From NCBI RefSeq assembly GCF_014201585.1, contig NZ_JACHES010000002.1, positions 124,001 to 188,000 on the forward strand: 64,000 bases of DNA. The letters run 5' to 3'. Both the position numbers and the translations under genes were made by a program. Each line of letters begins with the position of its first letter. Within the stretch, counting starts at the first letter, position 1. Source of the stretch: Anoxybacillus tengchongensis. Lineage in GTDB: Bacteria; Bacillota; Bacilli; Bacillales; Anoxybacillaceae. Below the pieces are notes generated by a model. The model searched no databases. It was given only the letters and a program-made list of their open reading frames with translations, and was not told where the DNA came from. Positions 45,954-57,040 of this stretch are shown in pieces.

Positions 45954-47879
45954 TTAAGGTGTTGTTGGATATGGAACGATACCTTCACGTACTGTCGTGC
46001 CATTGACAACGACGCGATATCTTCCTTGTTTCCCTTGTTGAATGACAAATTCGACACGTTCTTTTACATCATTTGTTAAGCGATAACGTTTGTATGGTTG
46101 AGCAAATGAATGGTTTTCATCTTCAATATATAATTCCGCCATGACTGGTTCGGTTGCATCAACAGGCGGTTCATACGGAATGTCAATTTCTTGAGTGACT
46201 TTCTTTGTCTGGATCGGCTCTTTTCCAAGGGAAATCACGACGGTAACAGTCGCCCCTTTCTCCAATCTTGCATTCGCTTGTGGTGTTTGGGAAATGACGA
46301 GCCCTTTTTCGACTGTATCAGAATATTGCTGTTTGACGATCACGTACAATTGTTGGTCTGCCGCATAATCGCGCACACTTTTTTCCGTGTATCCTGTTAA
46401 GTCTTTTAAAATAATTTTTTCTTGCCCAAGGCTTACTGTGAAACGCACTTCTGTTTCTTCTGGCACCACTTTTTCACCTGGAAGCGGAAATTGCTCAATG
46501 ATCGTTCCTGCAGGTTCGTCGCTATACACTTCCTTTTTATCAATAAGCAAATATTTTTCCGCTCGCAATTGTGGCTCGATATCAGCGATTTGCTCACCAA
46601 CATAATTTTTGAACTCAACTTTTTTCTTTCCTATACTCTTGTAAATTGTCACCGCCGTACCTACTTTTACGACTTTTCCAGCCTGTGGATTTGTACGAAT
46701 GACGTAACCTTCTGCAATATCATCATGTTCTTCTTCAACCGTCTTTTCAATTTTCAAGCCTAACGACGTTAATTGTGTGATCGCCTCATCATAATTTTCA
46801 TTCGTTACATCAGGCACAGTCACATCTTTTGGAAAAAATAAATCTGGAAGCCATGTGACCGCACTCACCCCAACACCGATGAACAACAAAAGAAACACCG
46901 TCCATGCAACAAGCCACTTTTTCGAGCGCTTCTTCTTTGGAGAAACGTCTTCTTGTCTTTCTTGTGGTGGAGAAGCGGCCGATTTGACAATTGGAATAAT
47001 TTTCGTCTCTTCATCATCGTCTTCTATAGGTAACGTAAACTTCGCTTCGTTCATACGCTCCGGTGAAAGAGCGGTACGAATATGTTGTTGCATGTCTAAT
47101 GCGCTATTGTAGCGATGCAACAAATTTTTTGCTGTTGCTTTTAACACAATGTTTTCTACACTTTGCGGAATATTCGGATTCCATCGTCGCACAGACGGTG
47201 TTTCTGTTTGCAAATGTTTTAATACAATCGCCACAGCAGATTCGCCAGAGAACGGCAATTGACCTGTTAATAGTTCAAACATGACGATACCGAGCGAATA
47301 AATATCCGATTTTTCCGTCGCCATCCCACCTTTAGCTTGCTCAGGCGATAAATAATGAACAGAGCCTAAAACGGAATTCGTCTGGGTAATTGTCGTTGAA
47401 CTTAAAGCAACCGCGATACCGAAGTCTGTAATTTTTAATGTTCCATCTTCTGCCACCAAAATATTTTGTGGCTTAATGTCGCGATGAATGACTCCGTTTT
47501 GATGGGCGTGGGCCACTGCCCCTGTCAATTGATCCATCATGCGCAACACGTCTTGCACAGGGAGGGGGGCATGTTGCTGAATATATTGTTTTAACGTACA
47601 TCCACGCACATATTCCATGACCATGTAATAAATACCGTCATCTTCTCCGACATCGTAAATCGTTACAATATTTTCATGGTTTAAACTTGTTGCGGCTTGT
47701 GCTTCGCGGCGAAAACGTTTAATAAATAATTCATCGTTTGCAAAATCTAAACGTAACACTTTTACAGCAACGTCGCGATCCAAAATGATATCTCTAGCTA
47801 AATAAACGTTCGCCATGCCACCGCCACCAATGAGTTGCAAAATTTTATAGCGACCGTTTAATCGTTTGCCGATGAGCAC
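45954..47879 (-). CDS. prkC: Serine/threonine protein kinase PrkC
   Basis: Membrane kinase that senses muropeptides and controls germination and cell wall metabolism. The 641-residue protein has a kinase domain (Gly loop IGGGGMANVYLA, Lys40, catalytic HRDIKPQN, activation loop TTITQTNSVLGSVHYL), one transmembrane segment near 335-355, three PASTA repeats, and a C-terminal Ig-like end. It is adjacent to its phosphatase prpC. Confidence 0.97.
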   Translation of the reverse strand: MLIGKRLNGRYKILQLIGGGGMANVYLARDIILDRDVAVKVLRLDFANDELFIKRFRREAQAATSLNHENIVTIYDVGEDDGIYYMVMEYVRGCTLKQYIQQHAPLPVQDVLRMMDQLTGAVAHAHQNGVIHRDIKPQNILVAEDGTLKITDFGIAVALSSTTITQTNSVLGSVHYLSPEQAKGGMATEKSDIYSLGIVMFELLTGQLPFSGESAVAIVLKHLQTETPSVRRWNPNIPQSVENIVLKATAKNLLHRYNSALDMQQHIRTALSPERMNEAKFTLPIEDDDEETKIIPIVKSAASPPQERQEDVSPKKKRSKKWLVAWTVFLLLFIGVGVSAVTWLPDLFFPKDVTVPDVTNENYDEAITQLTSLGLKIEKTVEEEHDDIAEGYVIRTNPQAGKVVKVGTAVTIYKSIGKKKVEFKNYVGEQIADIEPQLRAEKYLLIDKKEVYSDEPAGTIIEQFPLPGEKVVPEETEVRFTVSLGQEKIILKDLTGYTEKSVRDYAADQQLYVIVKQQYSDTVEKGLVISQTPQANARLEKGATVTVVISLGKEPIQTKKVTQEIDIPYEPPVDATEPVMAELYIEDENHSFAQPYKRYRLTNDVKERVEFVIQQGKQGRYRVVVNGTTVREGIVPYPTTP

Positions 47880-47885
47880 GAGCGA

Positions 47886-48656
47886 TCACCTACTTTCATC
47901 CACATCTGCAAATTGTACGATCGCTAACGTAATATTATCTTCCCCACCGTGCTCATTTGCGACATCAATGAGCGCCTGCGCTTTTTCTTCAAGCGAGCGA
48001 TCAGATGTCAATATGTCGACCATCGTCGATTCCGATACTTTATTAGAAAGTCCGTCAGAACAAAGCAATAACATATCTCCTTCTTCGACAGTCACTGTTT
48101 TCACGTCTAGCTGAATCGTCTGTTCTGTTCCGAGCGCACGCAATAGCACATGTTTACGCGGATGATATTCTGCATCTTCTTTCGATAGTTGCCCGCTTTT
48201 CACTAGCTCATTAACAAGAGAATGGTCTTCCGTCATTTGTTGAAAACCATTTGTATTTAACAAATAGCAACGACTATCACCAATGTGCCCGATCGTCGCA
48301 AACTGGTTTGTACAAATAGCAGCAACAACGGTCGTCCCCATTCCTTGACAATGATCGTTCGTTTGGGAGTGATGAAAGAGCGATTCGTTTACTTTCATGA
48401 CATGTTCTTTTAGCCACGTTTCCGCTTGTTGTGGCGATGTCATTTCATCTGTTTCTTCCCAAAATTTTTTTAATTGTGTCATCGTCATTTCACTCGCCAC
48501 ATCGCCAGCCAGATGACCACCCATCCCGTCAGCGACAACGGCTAAATAGTTGCCTGCTTTATTGATAAAAACACCGCCATTATCTTCATTATGCGACCTA
48601 ATTTTACCGACATCCGTTTGAAACACCGCCTTCATACATGCACGATACTCACGCAA
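47886..48656 (-). CDS. prpC: Protein phosphatase PrpC (PP2C; TTG start)
   Basis: Reverses PrkC phosphorylation. PP2C metal motifs: DGMGGHLAGD, GDSRCYLL, and GGEDNIT near the end. Two starts are possible. TTG 48656 lies 9 bases after GGAGG and gives 256 residues; ATG 48635 aligns with the B. subtilis N-terminus but lacks a good ribosome-binding site. TTG is preferred. It follows rlmN by 29 bases. Confidence 0.94.
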   Translation of the reverse strand: MREYRACMKAVFQTDVGKIRSHNEDNGGVFINKAGNYLAVVADGMGGHLAGDVASEMTMTQLKKFWEETDEMTSPQQAETWLKEHVMKVNESLFHHSQTNDHCQGMGTTVVAAICTNQFATIGHIGDSRCYLLNTNGFQQMTEDHSLVNELVKSGQLSKEDAEYHPRKHVLLRALGTEQTIQLDVKTVTVEEGDMLLLCSDGLSNKVSESTMVDILTSDRSLEEKAQALIDVANEHGGEDNITLAIVQFADVDESR

Positions 48657-48685
48657 GTATCGCTTCCTCCCTTCTGCTGTCCCGT

Positions 48686-49735
48686 TTACGCTTTCGTTTC
48701 TTCTTTTCTTTCTTTTGCACGCAGTTGTCCGCATGCTGCATCAATATCATGCCCTTGTTCACGACGAATCGTGACGTTAATGCCGTGTTTTTTTAACGTT
48801 TTTTCAAACGCAAAAATTTGTTCACGCGGCGTACGAACATAGTTGCGTTCAGGTACGTAGTTGACTGGAATTAAATTGACATGGCATTTTAATCCTTTAA
48901 TCAGTTCCGCAAGCTCTTCTGCATGTTCAATTTGATCGTTCACACCGCCAAATAAACCATATTCAAATGTGACGCGTCTCCCGGTTTTTTCAATGTAATA
49001 GCGCACCGCTTCCATTAATTCCGGCAATTTATAAGCGCGGTTAATCGGCATCAGTTTCGAGCGCAATTCCGTATTCGGTGCATGAAGCGAAATCGCAAAA
49101 TTAATTTGCATATTTTCATCAGCGAATTGGTAAATTTTCGGGATAATACCGCTTGTCGATACGGTAATATGACGCGCGCCAATATGCAGCCCTTTCGGAT
49201 GATTAACAATTTTTAAAAACTTGAGCAGCTCGTCATAGTTATCGAACGGTTCACCTATTCCCATGACGACGATGCTACTTACGCGTTCGTTCGTTTCATC
49301 GAGCGCTTTTTGCACTTTGACGACTTGAGCAACAATTTCACCTGCTTGTAAATTGCGCTTTAATCCGCCTAATGTCGAAGCGCAAAACGTACAGCCAATT
49401 CGGCAACCGACTTGAGTCGTGACACAAATCGAATTGCCGTAATCGTGGCGCATAAGCACCGTTTCAATGGAATAGCCGTCATGAAGCTCAAATAAAAACT
49501 TCATTGTTCCGTCTTTTGATGTTTGCTGCACGAGCGTTTTTAATGTTGTGATGACAAAATGTTCATCCAACCGCTCGCGTAGTGCTTTTGGAATATTCGT
49601 CATGTCTTCAAACGATGTCACCCGTTTTTTATATAGCCATTCAAAAATTTGTGTGGCGCGAAACGGCTTTTCTCCTTGCTGTTCCACCCAACTTTGTAAG
49701 TCTTCTAAACGTAGCGAGTAAATGGATGGTTTCAT
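48686..49735 (-). CDS. rlmN: Dual-specificity RNA methyltransferase RlmN
   Basis: Radical-SAM enzyme that makes 2-methyladenosine in 23S rRNA and some tRNAs. [14 protein letters not shown] carries the CxxxCxxC cluster motif. The C-terminal reactive cysteine is in DIDAACGQL. 349 residues. It overlaps rsmB by 4 bases. Confidence 0.98.
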   Translation of the reverse strand: MKPSIYSLRLEDLQSWVEQQGEKPFRATQIFEWLYKKRVTSFEDMTNIPKALRERLDEHFVITTLKTLVQQTSKDGTMKFLFELHDGYSIETVLMRHDYGNSICVTTQVGCRIGCTFCASTLGGLKRNLQAGEIVAQVVKVQKALDETNERVSSIVVMGIGEPFDNYDELLKFLKIVNHPKGLHIGARHITVSTSGIIPKIYQFADENMQINFAISLHAPNTELRSKLMPINRAYKLPELMEAVRYYIEKTGRRVTFEYGLFGGVNDQIEHAEELAELIKGLKCHVNLIPVNYVPERNYVRTPREQIFAFEKTLKKHGINVTIRREQGHDIDAACGQLRAKERKEETKA

Positions 49736-51078
49736 GTTATGTCACCTTTCTTTTTCAATGTTGCGATAAAAAATCCATCGCTAAATACGTGATGTGGAAG
49801 TAGTTGCAACATGCCGTCATGCACATACGATGCAACTGACGATGGCAGGCGTGAAGCAAGCGTTTCGTCGCGATCATATTCGGGATGTTCATCTAAAAAC
49901 CGAGCGATGACTTGTTCATTTTCTTCGCGATCAACGGTACATGTGCTATATACAAGCGTTCCGCCACGTTTTAAAAGCGGGGCAACGGCTCGTAAAATAT
50001 TTAGTTGAACGTTTGCAAGTTGTGCAATATCTGTTTCGCTTTTCGCATATTTAATTTCCGGCTTCCGACGAATGACGCCAAGTCCTGAACACGGAGCATC
50101 AACTAATATCCGATCAAACGTTTCAGCGACAAATTGCGTATGCGCTTGACGACTATCGAGCTGTTTCGCTTCTATATTCGACAAACCGAGCCGCTTCGCC
50201 TGCTGTTCAATGAGTTTTACTTTATGATCATGAATATCTAAAGCGACAATGCGGCCACGATTGTTCATTCGTTCCGCAATATGCGTCGTCTTTCCGCCTG
50301 GAGCTGCACAACAGTCTAACACGACGTCTGTTTCGTTCGGCGAGAGGGCGTAGGCAACAAGCATTGAGCTTTCATCTTGAATCGTAATGAGCCCTTCTTG
50401 AAACACGCTCGTTTTCGCTGCATTTCCTTTTATGATTTTGATTCCAATCGGCACGACGGAAGAAGAAACGGCTTCAATGCCTTCTTCTTTTAGGCGGGCG
50501 ATCACTTCTTCAACGGTCGCACGCATAACGTTTACTCGTGCTGTTTGTTCAGGCGGTAAAACGTTTGCTTCACACATCCGTTTCGTCGCATCTAATCCGA
50601 ATTGTTCAACCCACCGGCGCACGAGCCAAAGCGGATGGCTCGTTGCGATCGCTAAACGTTCGAGGTCGTCCTGTATTTCATCAAAAGAGCGCAACCCTTG
50701 GCGCTGAATCGAGCGCAATACGCCGTTAACAAGCGAGGCGATGCCGCGATGCCCCCGCCGTTTAGCAATTTCAACCGCTTCAAACAATACTGCGCGATCG
50801 GGGATGCGATCTAAATATACCATTTGATAAAGCGACAAGCGAAGCAACAGGCGCACCCACGGCTCGATTTTTCCTTTAACAAACGGCTGTAAATAGTAAT
50901 CGAGCGTATCGCGACGTTGTACCGTTCCGTACACTAATTCCGTTAAAAGCGCAACATCTTGGGCGGATAATTCGTTCGTTTCAATGACGTGATGTAACGA
51001 CAAGTTGCTATATGCTCGTTTTTTTTCAATGTCGATTAGCACATCTAATGCTAAGTTTCGCACGTTTTGTTTACTCAT
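49732..51078 (-). CDS. rsmB: 16S rRNA (cytosine-967 C5)-methyltransferase RsmB (Sun)
   Basis: Two-domain protein of 448 residues: an N-terminal NusB-like RNA-binding domain (about 1-130) and a C-terminal AdoMet methyltransferase. Motifs include [28 protein letters not shown] and the catalytic TC cysteine in [12 protein letters not shown]. It overlaps fmt by 8 bases. Confidence 0.97.
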   Translation of the reverse strand: MSKQNVRNLALDVLIDIEKKRAYSNLSLHHVIETNELSAQDVALLTELVYGTVQRRDTLDYYLQPFVKGKIEPWVRLLLRLSLYQMVYLDRIPDRAVLFEAVEIAKRRGHRGIASLVNGVLRSIQRQGLRSFDEIQDDLERLAIATSHPLWLVRRWVEQFGLDATKRMCEANVLPPEQTARVNVMRATVEEVIARLKEEGIEAVSSSVVPIGIKIIKGNAAKTSVFQEGLITIQDESSMLVAYALSPNETDVVLDCCAAPGGKTTHIAERMNNRGRIVALDIHDHKVKLIEQQAKRLGLSNIEAKQLDSRQAHTQFVAETFDRILVDAPCSGLGVIRRKPEIKYAKSETDIAQLANVQLNILRAVAPLLKRGGTLVYSTCTVDREENEQVIARFLDEHPEYDRDETLASRLPSSVASYVHDGMLQLLPHHVFSDGFFIATLKKKGDIT

Positions 51079-52015
51079 TCGTTCCTCCTAATACTATCCC
51101 AATTGAAATCGTCTTGCCGCGCAAAAAGTCGGTGGCGCTCATCTTTCGTTTTCCGGCTGGCTGCAGTTCCGTAATTTTTATCGCTGTCTCATTACCGGTT
51201 GCAACGATGATGCCATCTTGCTCAACGGCGACAATCGTGCCTGGTTGTGCTTGTGAAGAAGATTGCACTTTTTCTCCCCACCAAATTTTCCAACGTTCAT
51301 CGCCATATGTCGTATAGGCAACAGGCCACGGATTCATGCCGCGAATATGGTTATAAATGTCTTCACCTGTTTTCGTCCAATCGATTCGTTCTTGTTCGGG
51401 CTTAATGTTGTATGCAAACGTCGCTTGTTCATCGTCTTGCTTGATCGGAGTAATGTCGCCCCGAAGCAGTTTCGGAAGCGTCTCAGAAAGTAGAGTCGCA
51501 CCTGCTTGACTAAGTTTATCATGCAACGTTCCGACTGTATCGCGCTCATCAATTGGCACTTCTACTTGCGTTAATATATCACCTGCATCTAGCTTTTCAA
51601 CCATGTACATAATTGTAATGCCCGTTTTCTTTTTTCCTTGTAAAATGGCGTAATGAATTGGAGCACCTCCGCGCAATTCTGGCAAAAGTGACGCGTGAAC
51701 ATTTATACAACCATACTTTGGTGCTTCTAGGAGCGGTTTCGGTAAAATTTGTCCGAATGCAGCGGTCACAATGATGTCTGGTTGTAAAGCAATCACTTGT
51801 TCATATTGGTCTTTTTCCCGAATTTTCGTTGGTTGTAGTATCGGAATGCCGTAAGATTCAGCTGTCACTTTCACAGGCGGTGGGGTTAATTGTTGTTTTC
51901 GTCCTTTCGGTTTATCTGGTTGCGTCACGACGCCGACTACGTTGTATCCGTCTTTAATCAGTTGCTCTAAAATCGGAACAGCAAAATCAGGTGTTCCCAT
52001 AAACACAATGTTCAT
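51071..52015 (-). CDS. fmt: Methionyl-tRNA formyltransferase
   Basis: Formylates initiator Met-tRNA. The 314-residue protein has [15 protein letters not shown] near the start and the catalytic region [20 protein letters not shown], then a C-terminal OB-like tRNA domain. It overlaps def by 4 bases; the two act on opposite ends of the N-formyl-Met cycle. Confidence 0.98.
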   Translation of the reverse strand: MNIVFMGTPDFAVPILEQLIKDGYNVVGVVTQPDKPKGRKQQLTPPPVKVTAESYGIPILQPTKIREKDQYEQVIALQPDIIVTAAFGQILPKPLLEAPKYGCINVHASLLPELRGGAPIHYAILQGKKKTGITIMYMVEKLDAGDILTQVEVPIDERDTVGTLHDKLSQAGATLLSETLPKLLRGDITPIKQDDEQATFAYNIKPEQERIDWTKTGEDIYNHIRGMNPWPVAYTTYGDERWKIWWGEKVQSSSQAQPGTIVAVEQDGIIVATGNETAIKITELQPAGKRKMSATDFLRGKTISIGIVLGGTNE

Positions 52016-52485
52016 CCTTCGAACTCTCCTTCTTCATAATAACGAATCACTTTTGACGTAAATAATATGCCATGTAAATGGTCGATCTCATGTTGTAACG
52101 CGCGTGCTAAAAAGCCGGTCGCTTCGATTTCGAACGGGCGACCGCGCCGATTTTGCGCACGTACTTTCACGTATTGAAAACGTTTCACTTCTCCAAATAA
52201 TCCCGGAAAACTTAAACATCCTTCTGGCCCGATTTGTTCGCCGCTCTGTTCAACGATGACAGGATTAATTAATTCAATGCGCCCATGGCGGTCACCAATG
52301 TCAACAATCGCAATTTGTTGAGCGATACCGATTTGTGGGGCGGCTAAACCGACCCCATCGGCCGCAAGCATCGTATCATACATATCGTTTAATAGCTTCG
52401 TCAATTTTCGGTCAAATACAGTGACCGGCTGACAAGCGGTTTCTAAAATTGGTGCAGGATATATGACAATCGGTAAAATCGCCAA
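52012..52485 (-). CDS. def: Peptide deformylase
   Basis: Metallo-hydrolase that removes the formyl group from new proteins. The three motifs are [18 protein letters not shown] and the metal-binding [10 protein letters not shown]. 157 residues, type 1 class. It sits 17 bases after priA. Confidence 0.98.
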   Translation of the reverse strand: MAILPIVIYPAPILETACQPVTVFDRKLTKLLNDMYDTMLAADGVGLAAPQIGIAQQIAIVDIGDRHGRIELINPVIVEQSGEQIGPEGCLSFPGLFGEVKRFQYVKVRAQNRRGRPFEIEATGFLARALQHEIDHLHGILFTSKVIRYYEEGEFEG

Positions 52486-52502
52486 AACGTCTCCTCCCTT
52501 AT

Positions 52503-54917
52503 TTACATCATCATATATGGATTTAAATCAATCGTAATCGTCACATCGCCGCGCGCCATGTCGCGCTGATAATGTTCAACAATCGTGCGCAACGCCGTCG
52601 TTAAGTTCGCTTCTCGCTTGTATTTTATCATGCATTGGTAACGATATCTATCGTTCATGCGCGCAATTGGAGAAGCGACAGGCCCTAGCACAACCGCTTC
52701 AGGAGAAAGATGTTTTTTCACGTGTGCAGCAATTTTTTCCGCTACGCTTACTCCTTTGAGCGGATCGACATGGGATACAGTAATAAGCGTTAAATAGTAA
52801 AACGGCGGATACCCATGTTTTTTTCGGGTGATCATTTCGCGTTCATAAAACGCTTCAAAATGATGATCGGCTGCTAGTTGAATGCTGTAATGTTCAGGCG
52901 TGTACGTTTGAATGACGACTTCGCCCGGCAAATGATGCCGTCCGGCTCTACCGCTCACTTGTGTTAGTAGCTGAAACGTTTTTTCTGCCGCCCGAAAGTC
53001 AGGCACATGAAGCATTGTGTCAGCCGCTAATACGCCAACTAATGTGACGTTCGGAAAATCAAGTCCTTTCGCAATCATTTGCGTGCCAAGTAAAATGTCA
53101 GCATTCCCTTCCCCAAATTCATTTAACAATCGTTCGTGTGCTCCTTTACGGCTCGTCGTATCGACATCCATGCGAATGACGCGCGCATGAGGTAAAAGTT
53201 TTGTTAATTCTTCTTCTACTTTTTGTGTTCCTGTTCCAAAAAAACGAATATGTTCGCTTTGACAAGCAGGACAATGTGAAGACATACGCTGTTCGTATCC
53301 ACAATAATGACATTTCAGTTGCTGTTGAACGCGATGGTATGTAAGCGAAATATCGCAATGTGGGCATTGAATAACGTGACCGCAGTCTCGACACATGACA
53401 AAAGATGAATAGCCACGACGATTTAAAAATAAAACGGACTGTTCCCCTTTTTGTAACCGCTCCGTTAATTTTTCAAATAAGAGCCGAGAAAACATCGAAC
53501 GGTTTCCTGCCCGCAATTCTTCGCGCATATCGACAATCTCAACAGGTGGAAGCGCATGATCGTTCATTCGTCTCGTTAACGTAACTTGTTTATATACCCC
53601 TTTTTTCGCGCGCGCAAATGATTCAAGCGATGGAGTGGCGCTCCCGAGCACAACCGGACAACGATGGTAACGACCGCGAAAAATGGCAACATCGCGCGCG
53701 TGATAGCGCGGTGATTCTTCTTGTTTGTAGCTCGTTTCATGCTCTTCATCAATAATAATGATGCCGATGTTTTCAAACGGGGCAAAAATGGCAGAGCGCG
53801 CCCCGACGACGAGTTGCACTTCTTTTCGTTGAATTTTCCGCCATTCATCATACTTTTCTCCGAGCGATAAGCCGCTATGAAGAACGGCTACTCTCGAGCC
53901 GAATCGTTCTTTAAACCGTCTTACCATTTGTGGGGTAAGTGAAATTTCAGGTACGAGCACAATCGCTTCTTTTCCTTTTTTTAAGACGATATCAATCGCC
54001 TGCATATACACTTCTGTTTTTCCGCTTCCGGTGACGCCGTACATTAAAAAAACATCGTGCACGTCTTCGTCAAGCGCTTGTCCGATCGCATGTAGCGCTT
54101 TGCGCTGTTCATCTGTTAAAGCGAGCGGTTTTGTTTTTGTAAATGAGCGATTTGCATATGGGTCACGATATACTTCCTGTTCTTTCACAGTAACAAGCTG
54201 TTTTTTCATAAGCGATTGAACGGTCGCGAATGTGCTATTTGTTTCGCTCAGCAGCTGTTTTAACGGTAAAGTGCGCGCCGCAAGCAACCGCTCGAGCACT
54301 TGTTTTTGTTTGATTGCGCGCGTTGAGAGCGATGCGAGTATATGGGTGACATGTTCATCGCTTGCACATAATTCGACCCATTTTTCTGTTTTTATTTTTC
54401 CTTTTTCTTCAACACGATAAACGACTTCAATATGGCCATTTGCAATTTCTTTTTGCAACAGGCGGACGTATGGTGTTTTTTCGACATCACTCCACGGAAT
54501 GGCGAGACGATCGCCAAACAACGCACGTACATCTTCATGCACAAGCGAAATATGTTGCTCAATGAGCCGAATATCTTTTTCATACTTCGCCTTCATCGCC
54601 GCAGGGAGCATCGCTTGAAGCGCTGACACCATAAAACAAAGCGTCGTTTCCGTTAGCCATTTTCCTAATTGAAGCAGTTCTTCATTAAATACAGGAACGA
54701 CATCAAAAAGGGAATGAATAGGCTTTAATTGTTCTATCGGCATATCGGTCGTTTCTTTCACTTCAATGACAAACCCTTGTAAAAGTCGGGTGCCAAATGG
54801 CACGACAACGCGCATCCCTGCTTGTACGATGCCGACAAGTTCAGGCGGGATGATGTAATCAAACGGGCGATCCGTTTGACTCGCTGGAATATCAACGATG
54901 ACAGAAGCAATCGTCAT
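52503..54917 (-). CDS. priA: Primosomal protein N' / replication restart helicase PriA
   Basis: PriA recognises stalled forks and reloads DnaB-type helicase. The 804-residue protein has an N-terminal 3'-end-binding domain, Walker A GVTGSGKTEVY, DEEH (IIIDEEHETSYK), eight zinc cysteines in CRDCGHVIQCPHC, CHYCGYEQRMSSHCPAC and a helicase C domain. It overlaps coaBC by 4 bases. Confidence 0.97.
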   Translation of the reverse strand: MTIASVIVDIPASQTDRPFDYIIPPELVGIVQAGMRVVVPFGTRLLQGFVIEVKETTDMPIEQLKPIHSLFDVVPVFNEELLQLGKWLTETTLCFMVSALQAMLPAAMKAKYEKDIRLIEQHISLVHEDVRALFGDRLAIPWSDVEKTPYVRLLQKEIANGHIEVVYRVEEKGKIKTEKWVELCASDEHVTHILASLSTRAIKQKQVLERLLAARTLPLKQLLSETNSTFATVQSLMKKQLVTVKEQEVYRDPYANRSFTKTKPLALTDEQRKALHAIGQALDEDVHDVFLMYGVTGSGKTEVYMQAIDIVLKKGKEAIVLVPEISLTPQMVRRFKERFGSRVAVLHSGLSLGEKYDEWRKIQRKEVQLVVGARSAIFAPFENIGIIIIDEEHETSYKQEESPRYHARDVAIFRGRYHRCPVVLGSATPSLESFARAKKGVYKQVTLTRRMNDHALPPVEIVDMREELRAGNRSMFSRLLFEKLTERLQKGEQSVLFLNRRGYSSFVMCRDCGHVIQCPHCDISLTYHRVQQQLKCHYCGYEQRMSSHCPACQSEHIRFFGTGTQKVEEELTKLLPHARVIRMDVDTTSRKGAHERLLNEFGEGNADILLGTQMIAKGLDFPNVTLVGVLAADTMLHVPDFRAAEKTFQLLTQVSGRAGRHHLPGEVVIQTYTPEHYSIQLAADHHFEAFYEREMITRKKHGYPPFYYLTLITVSHVDPLKGVSVAEKIAAHVKKHLSPEAVVLGPVASPIARMNDRYRYQCMIKYKREANLTTALRTIVEHYQRDMARGDVTITIDLNPYMMM

Positions 54918-56116
54918 AAGCGTCCCTCAATTTCGTGATGAACTTCACGTAAAATTTCTTTTGCCACTTCCGATTTTGGTAAAAGCGGAAGTTGTTTTTC
55001 GGTGCCGTCTCGTTTAAATAGCGTTACAATATTCGTATCCGTTCCGAATCCCGCCCCTTCTTGCACGACGTTATTTGCGACAATCATATCGGCGTTTTTG
55101 CGGGCAAGCTTGTCTTTGGCATATCGTTCGACATCGTTCGTCTCTGCCGCAAAACCGACTAAAAATTGATGCGTTTTTTGTTTACCGAGCGTTTGTAAAA
55201 TATCGACGGTTCGTTCTAAAACGACAGTATAGTCCTCTTGTTGTTTTTTTATTTTATTGTCCGCAACATATTTTGGACGATAATCTGCTACTGCCGCTGT
55301 TTTAATGACGATGTCGCTATCGTGAAAATGGTTCATCACGTTTTCATACATGTCTTGCGCGCTTTCCACACGAATCGTCTGTACGCCTGCAGGACTAGGA
55401 AGCGATGTCGGACCAGAAATGAGCACGACATCGGCTCCAAAATCGCGCGCCGCTTCGGCGAGTGCATATCCCATTTTCCCAGTCGAATGATTACTGAAAA
55501 AACGGACAGGGTCAAGTTTTTCACGGGTCGGACCAGCGGTCACTAACACTTTTTTTCCTTTTAATATCTCGTTTGTTGCGAAATGTTGTTCAAGCAAAGC
55601 GACGATCGTTTCTGGCTCTTCTAATCGTCCTTTTCCAACGTAACCGCACGCAAGCATCCCTTCCGCCGGTTCAATGAAGCGATAACCGAATGACTGCAAT
55701 GTACGCATATTTTGTTGCACAGCTGGGTGTTCATACATATGAACGTTCATCGCTGGGGCAATCCACACCGGCGCTTTTGTCGCAAGTAAAATGGTTGTCA
55801 CCATATTATCGGCTAGTCCGTGTGCAAGCTTTGCGATCGAGTTTGCGGTCGCAGGGGCAACGAGTACGACATGTGCCCAATCAGCTAAATCAATGTGTGC
55901 AATGACGTTCGGCTTTTTTTCATCAAATGTATCGACGTACACCTCGTTTTTTGATAACGCTTGGAACGTAAGCGGTGTAACAAATTGACAAGCCGCTTCC
56001 GTCATGACGACTTTCACATTCGCTCCCGCTTGCACAAGTTTGCTTGTGAGCACTGCTGCTTTATATACTGCAATTCCACCTGTCACACATAATAAAATGT
56101 TTTTTTGCTGAAGCAT
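54914..56116 (-). CDS. coaBC: Phosphopantothenoylcysteine decarboxylase/synthetase CoaBC
   Basis: Bifunctional coenzyme A enzyme. The N-terminal CoaC flavoprotein (about 1-190) has PAMNVHMYEHP and the active-site cysteine of GMLACGYVGKGRL. The C-terminal CoaB has SNHSTGKMGYALAEAA and the KTAAVADYRP segment. Start ATG 56116 (MLQQKNILLCVTGGI) follows AAAGGGG. A terminator stands between rpoZ and this gene. Confidence 0.97.
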   Translation of the reverse strand: MLQQKNILLCVTGGIAVYKAAVLTSKLVQAGANVKVVMTEAACQFVTPLTFQALSKNEVYVDTFDEKKPNVIAHIDLADWAHVVLVAPATANSIAKLAHGLADNMVTTILLATKAPVWIAPAMNVHMYEHPAVQQNMRTLQSFGYRFIEPAEGMLACGYVGKGRLEEPETIVALLEQHFATNEILKGKKVLVTAGPTREKLDPVRFFSNHSTGKMGYALAEAARDFGADVVLISGPTSLPSPAGVQTIRVESAQDMYENVMNHFHDSDIVIKTAAVADYRPKYVADNKIKKQQEDYTVVLERTVDILQTLGKQKTHQFLVGFAAETNDVERYAKDKLARKNADMIVANNVVQEGAGFGTDTNIVTLFKRDGTEKQLPLLPKSEVAKEILREVHHEIEGRL

Positions 56117-56142
56117 CAACGTTGCCCCTTTCATCTGGTATT

Positions 56143-56174
56143 TGTAAAAAAATAACAACCTAAAACTAGGTTGT
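56143..56174 (-). terminator. Intrinsic terminator after rpoZ
   Basis: Perfect 8-bp stem (56155-56162 with 56167-56174), 4-base loop, followed by TATTTTTTT on the minus strand. It lies 10 bases past the rpoZ stop and separates gmk-rpoZ from coaBC. Confidence 0.88.
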
Positions 56175-56184
56175 CGTAAGTAGT

Positions 56185-56394
56185 TTATTGCGTTGCTTCT
56201 TCTTCGCTAACGACTTCAATATGACCCGCCGCAATTTCTTCTAACGCTTTGCCGACAAATTTTTTCGACACAGGTTTTTCGATCGTTAAATCGTTTTTTA
56301 CTTGTAATTGGCGTGCGCGCTTCGCCGCCACTGTCACAAGCGTATATTTTGAATCTAATTTTGTCATAAGTAAATCAATCGAAGGATATAACAT
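56185..56394 (-). CDS. rpoZ: RNA polymerase omega subunit
   Basis: Omega helps assembly of RNA polymerase through beta-prime. Start ATG 56394 ([20 protein letters not shown]) lies just after the gmk stop, with GGAGGT inside the end of gmk. 69 residues. The AAKRARQLQ and [10 protein letters not shown] segments are conserved. Confidence 0.96.
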   Translation of the reverse strand: MLYPSIDLLMTKLDSKYTLVTVAAKRARQLQVKNDLTIEKPVSKKFVGKALEEIAAGHIEVVSEEEATQ

Positions 56395-56395
56395 A

Positions 56396-57040
<645 letters not shown>

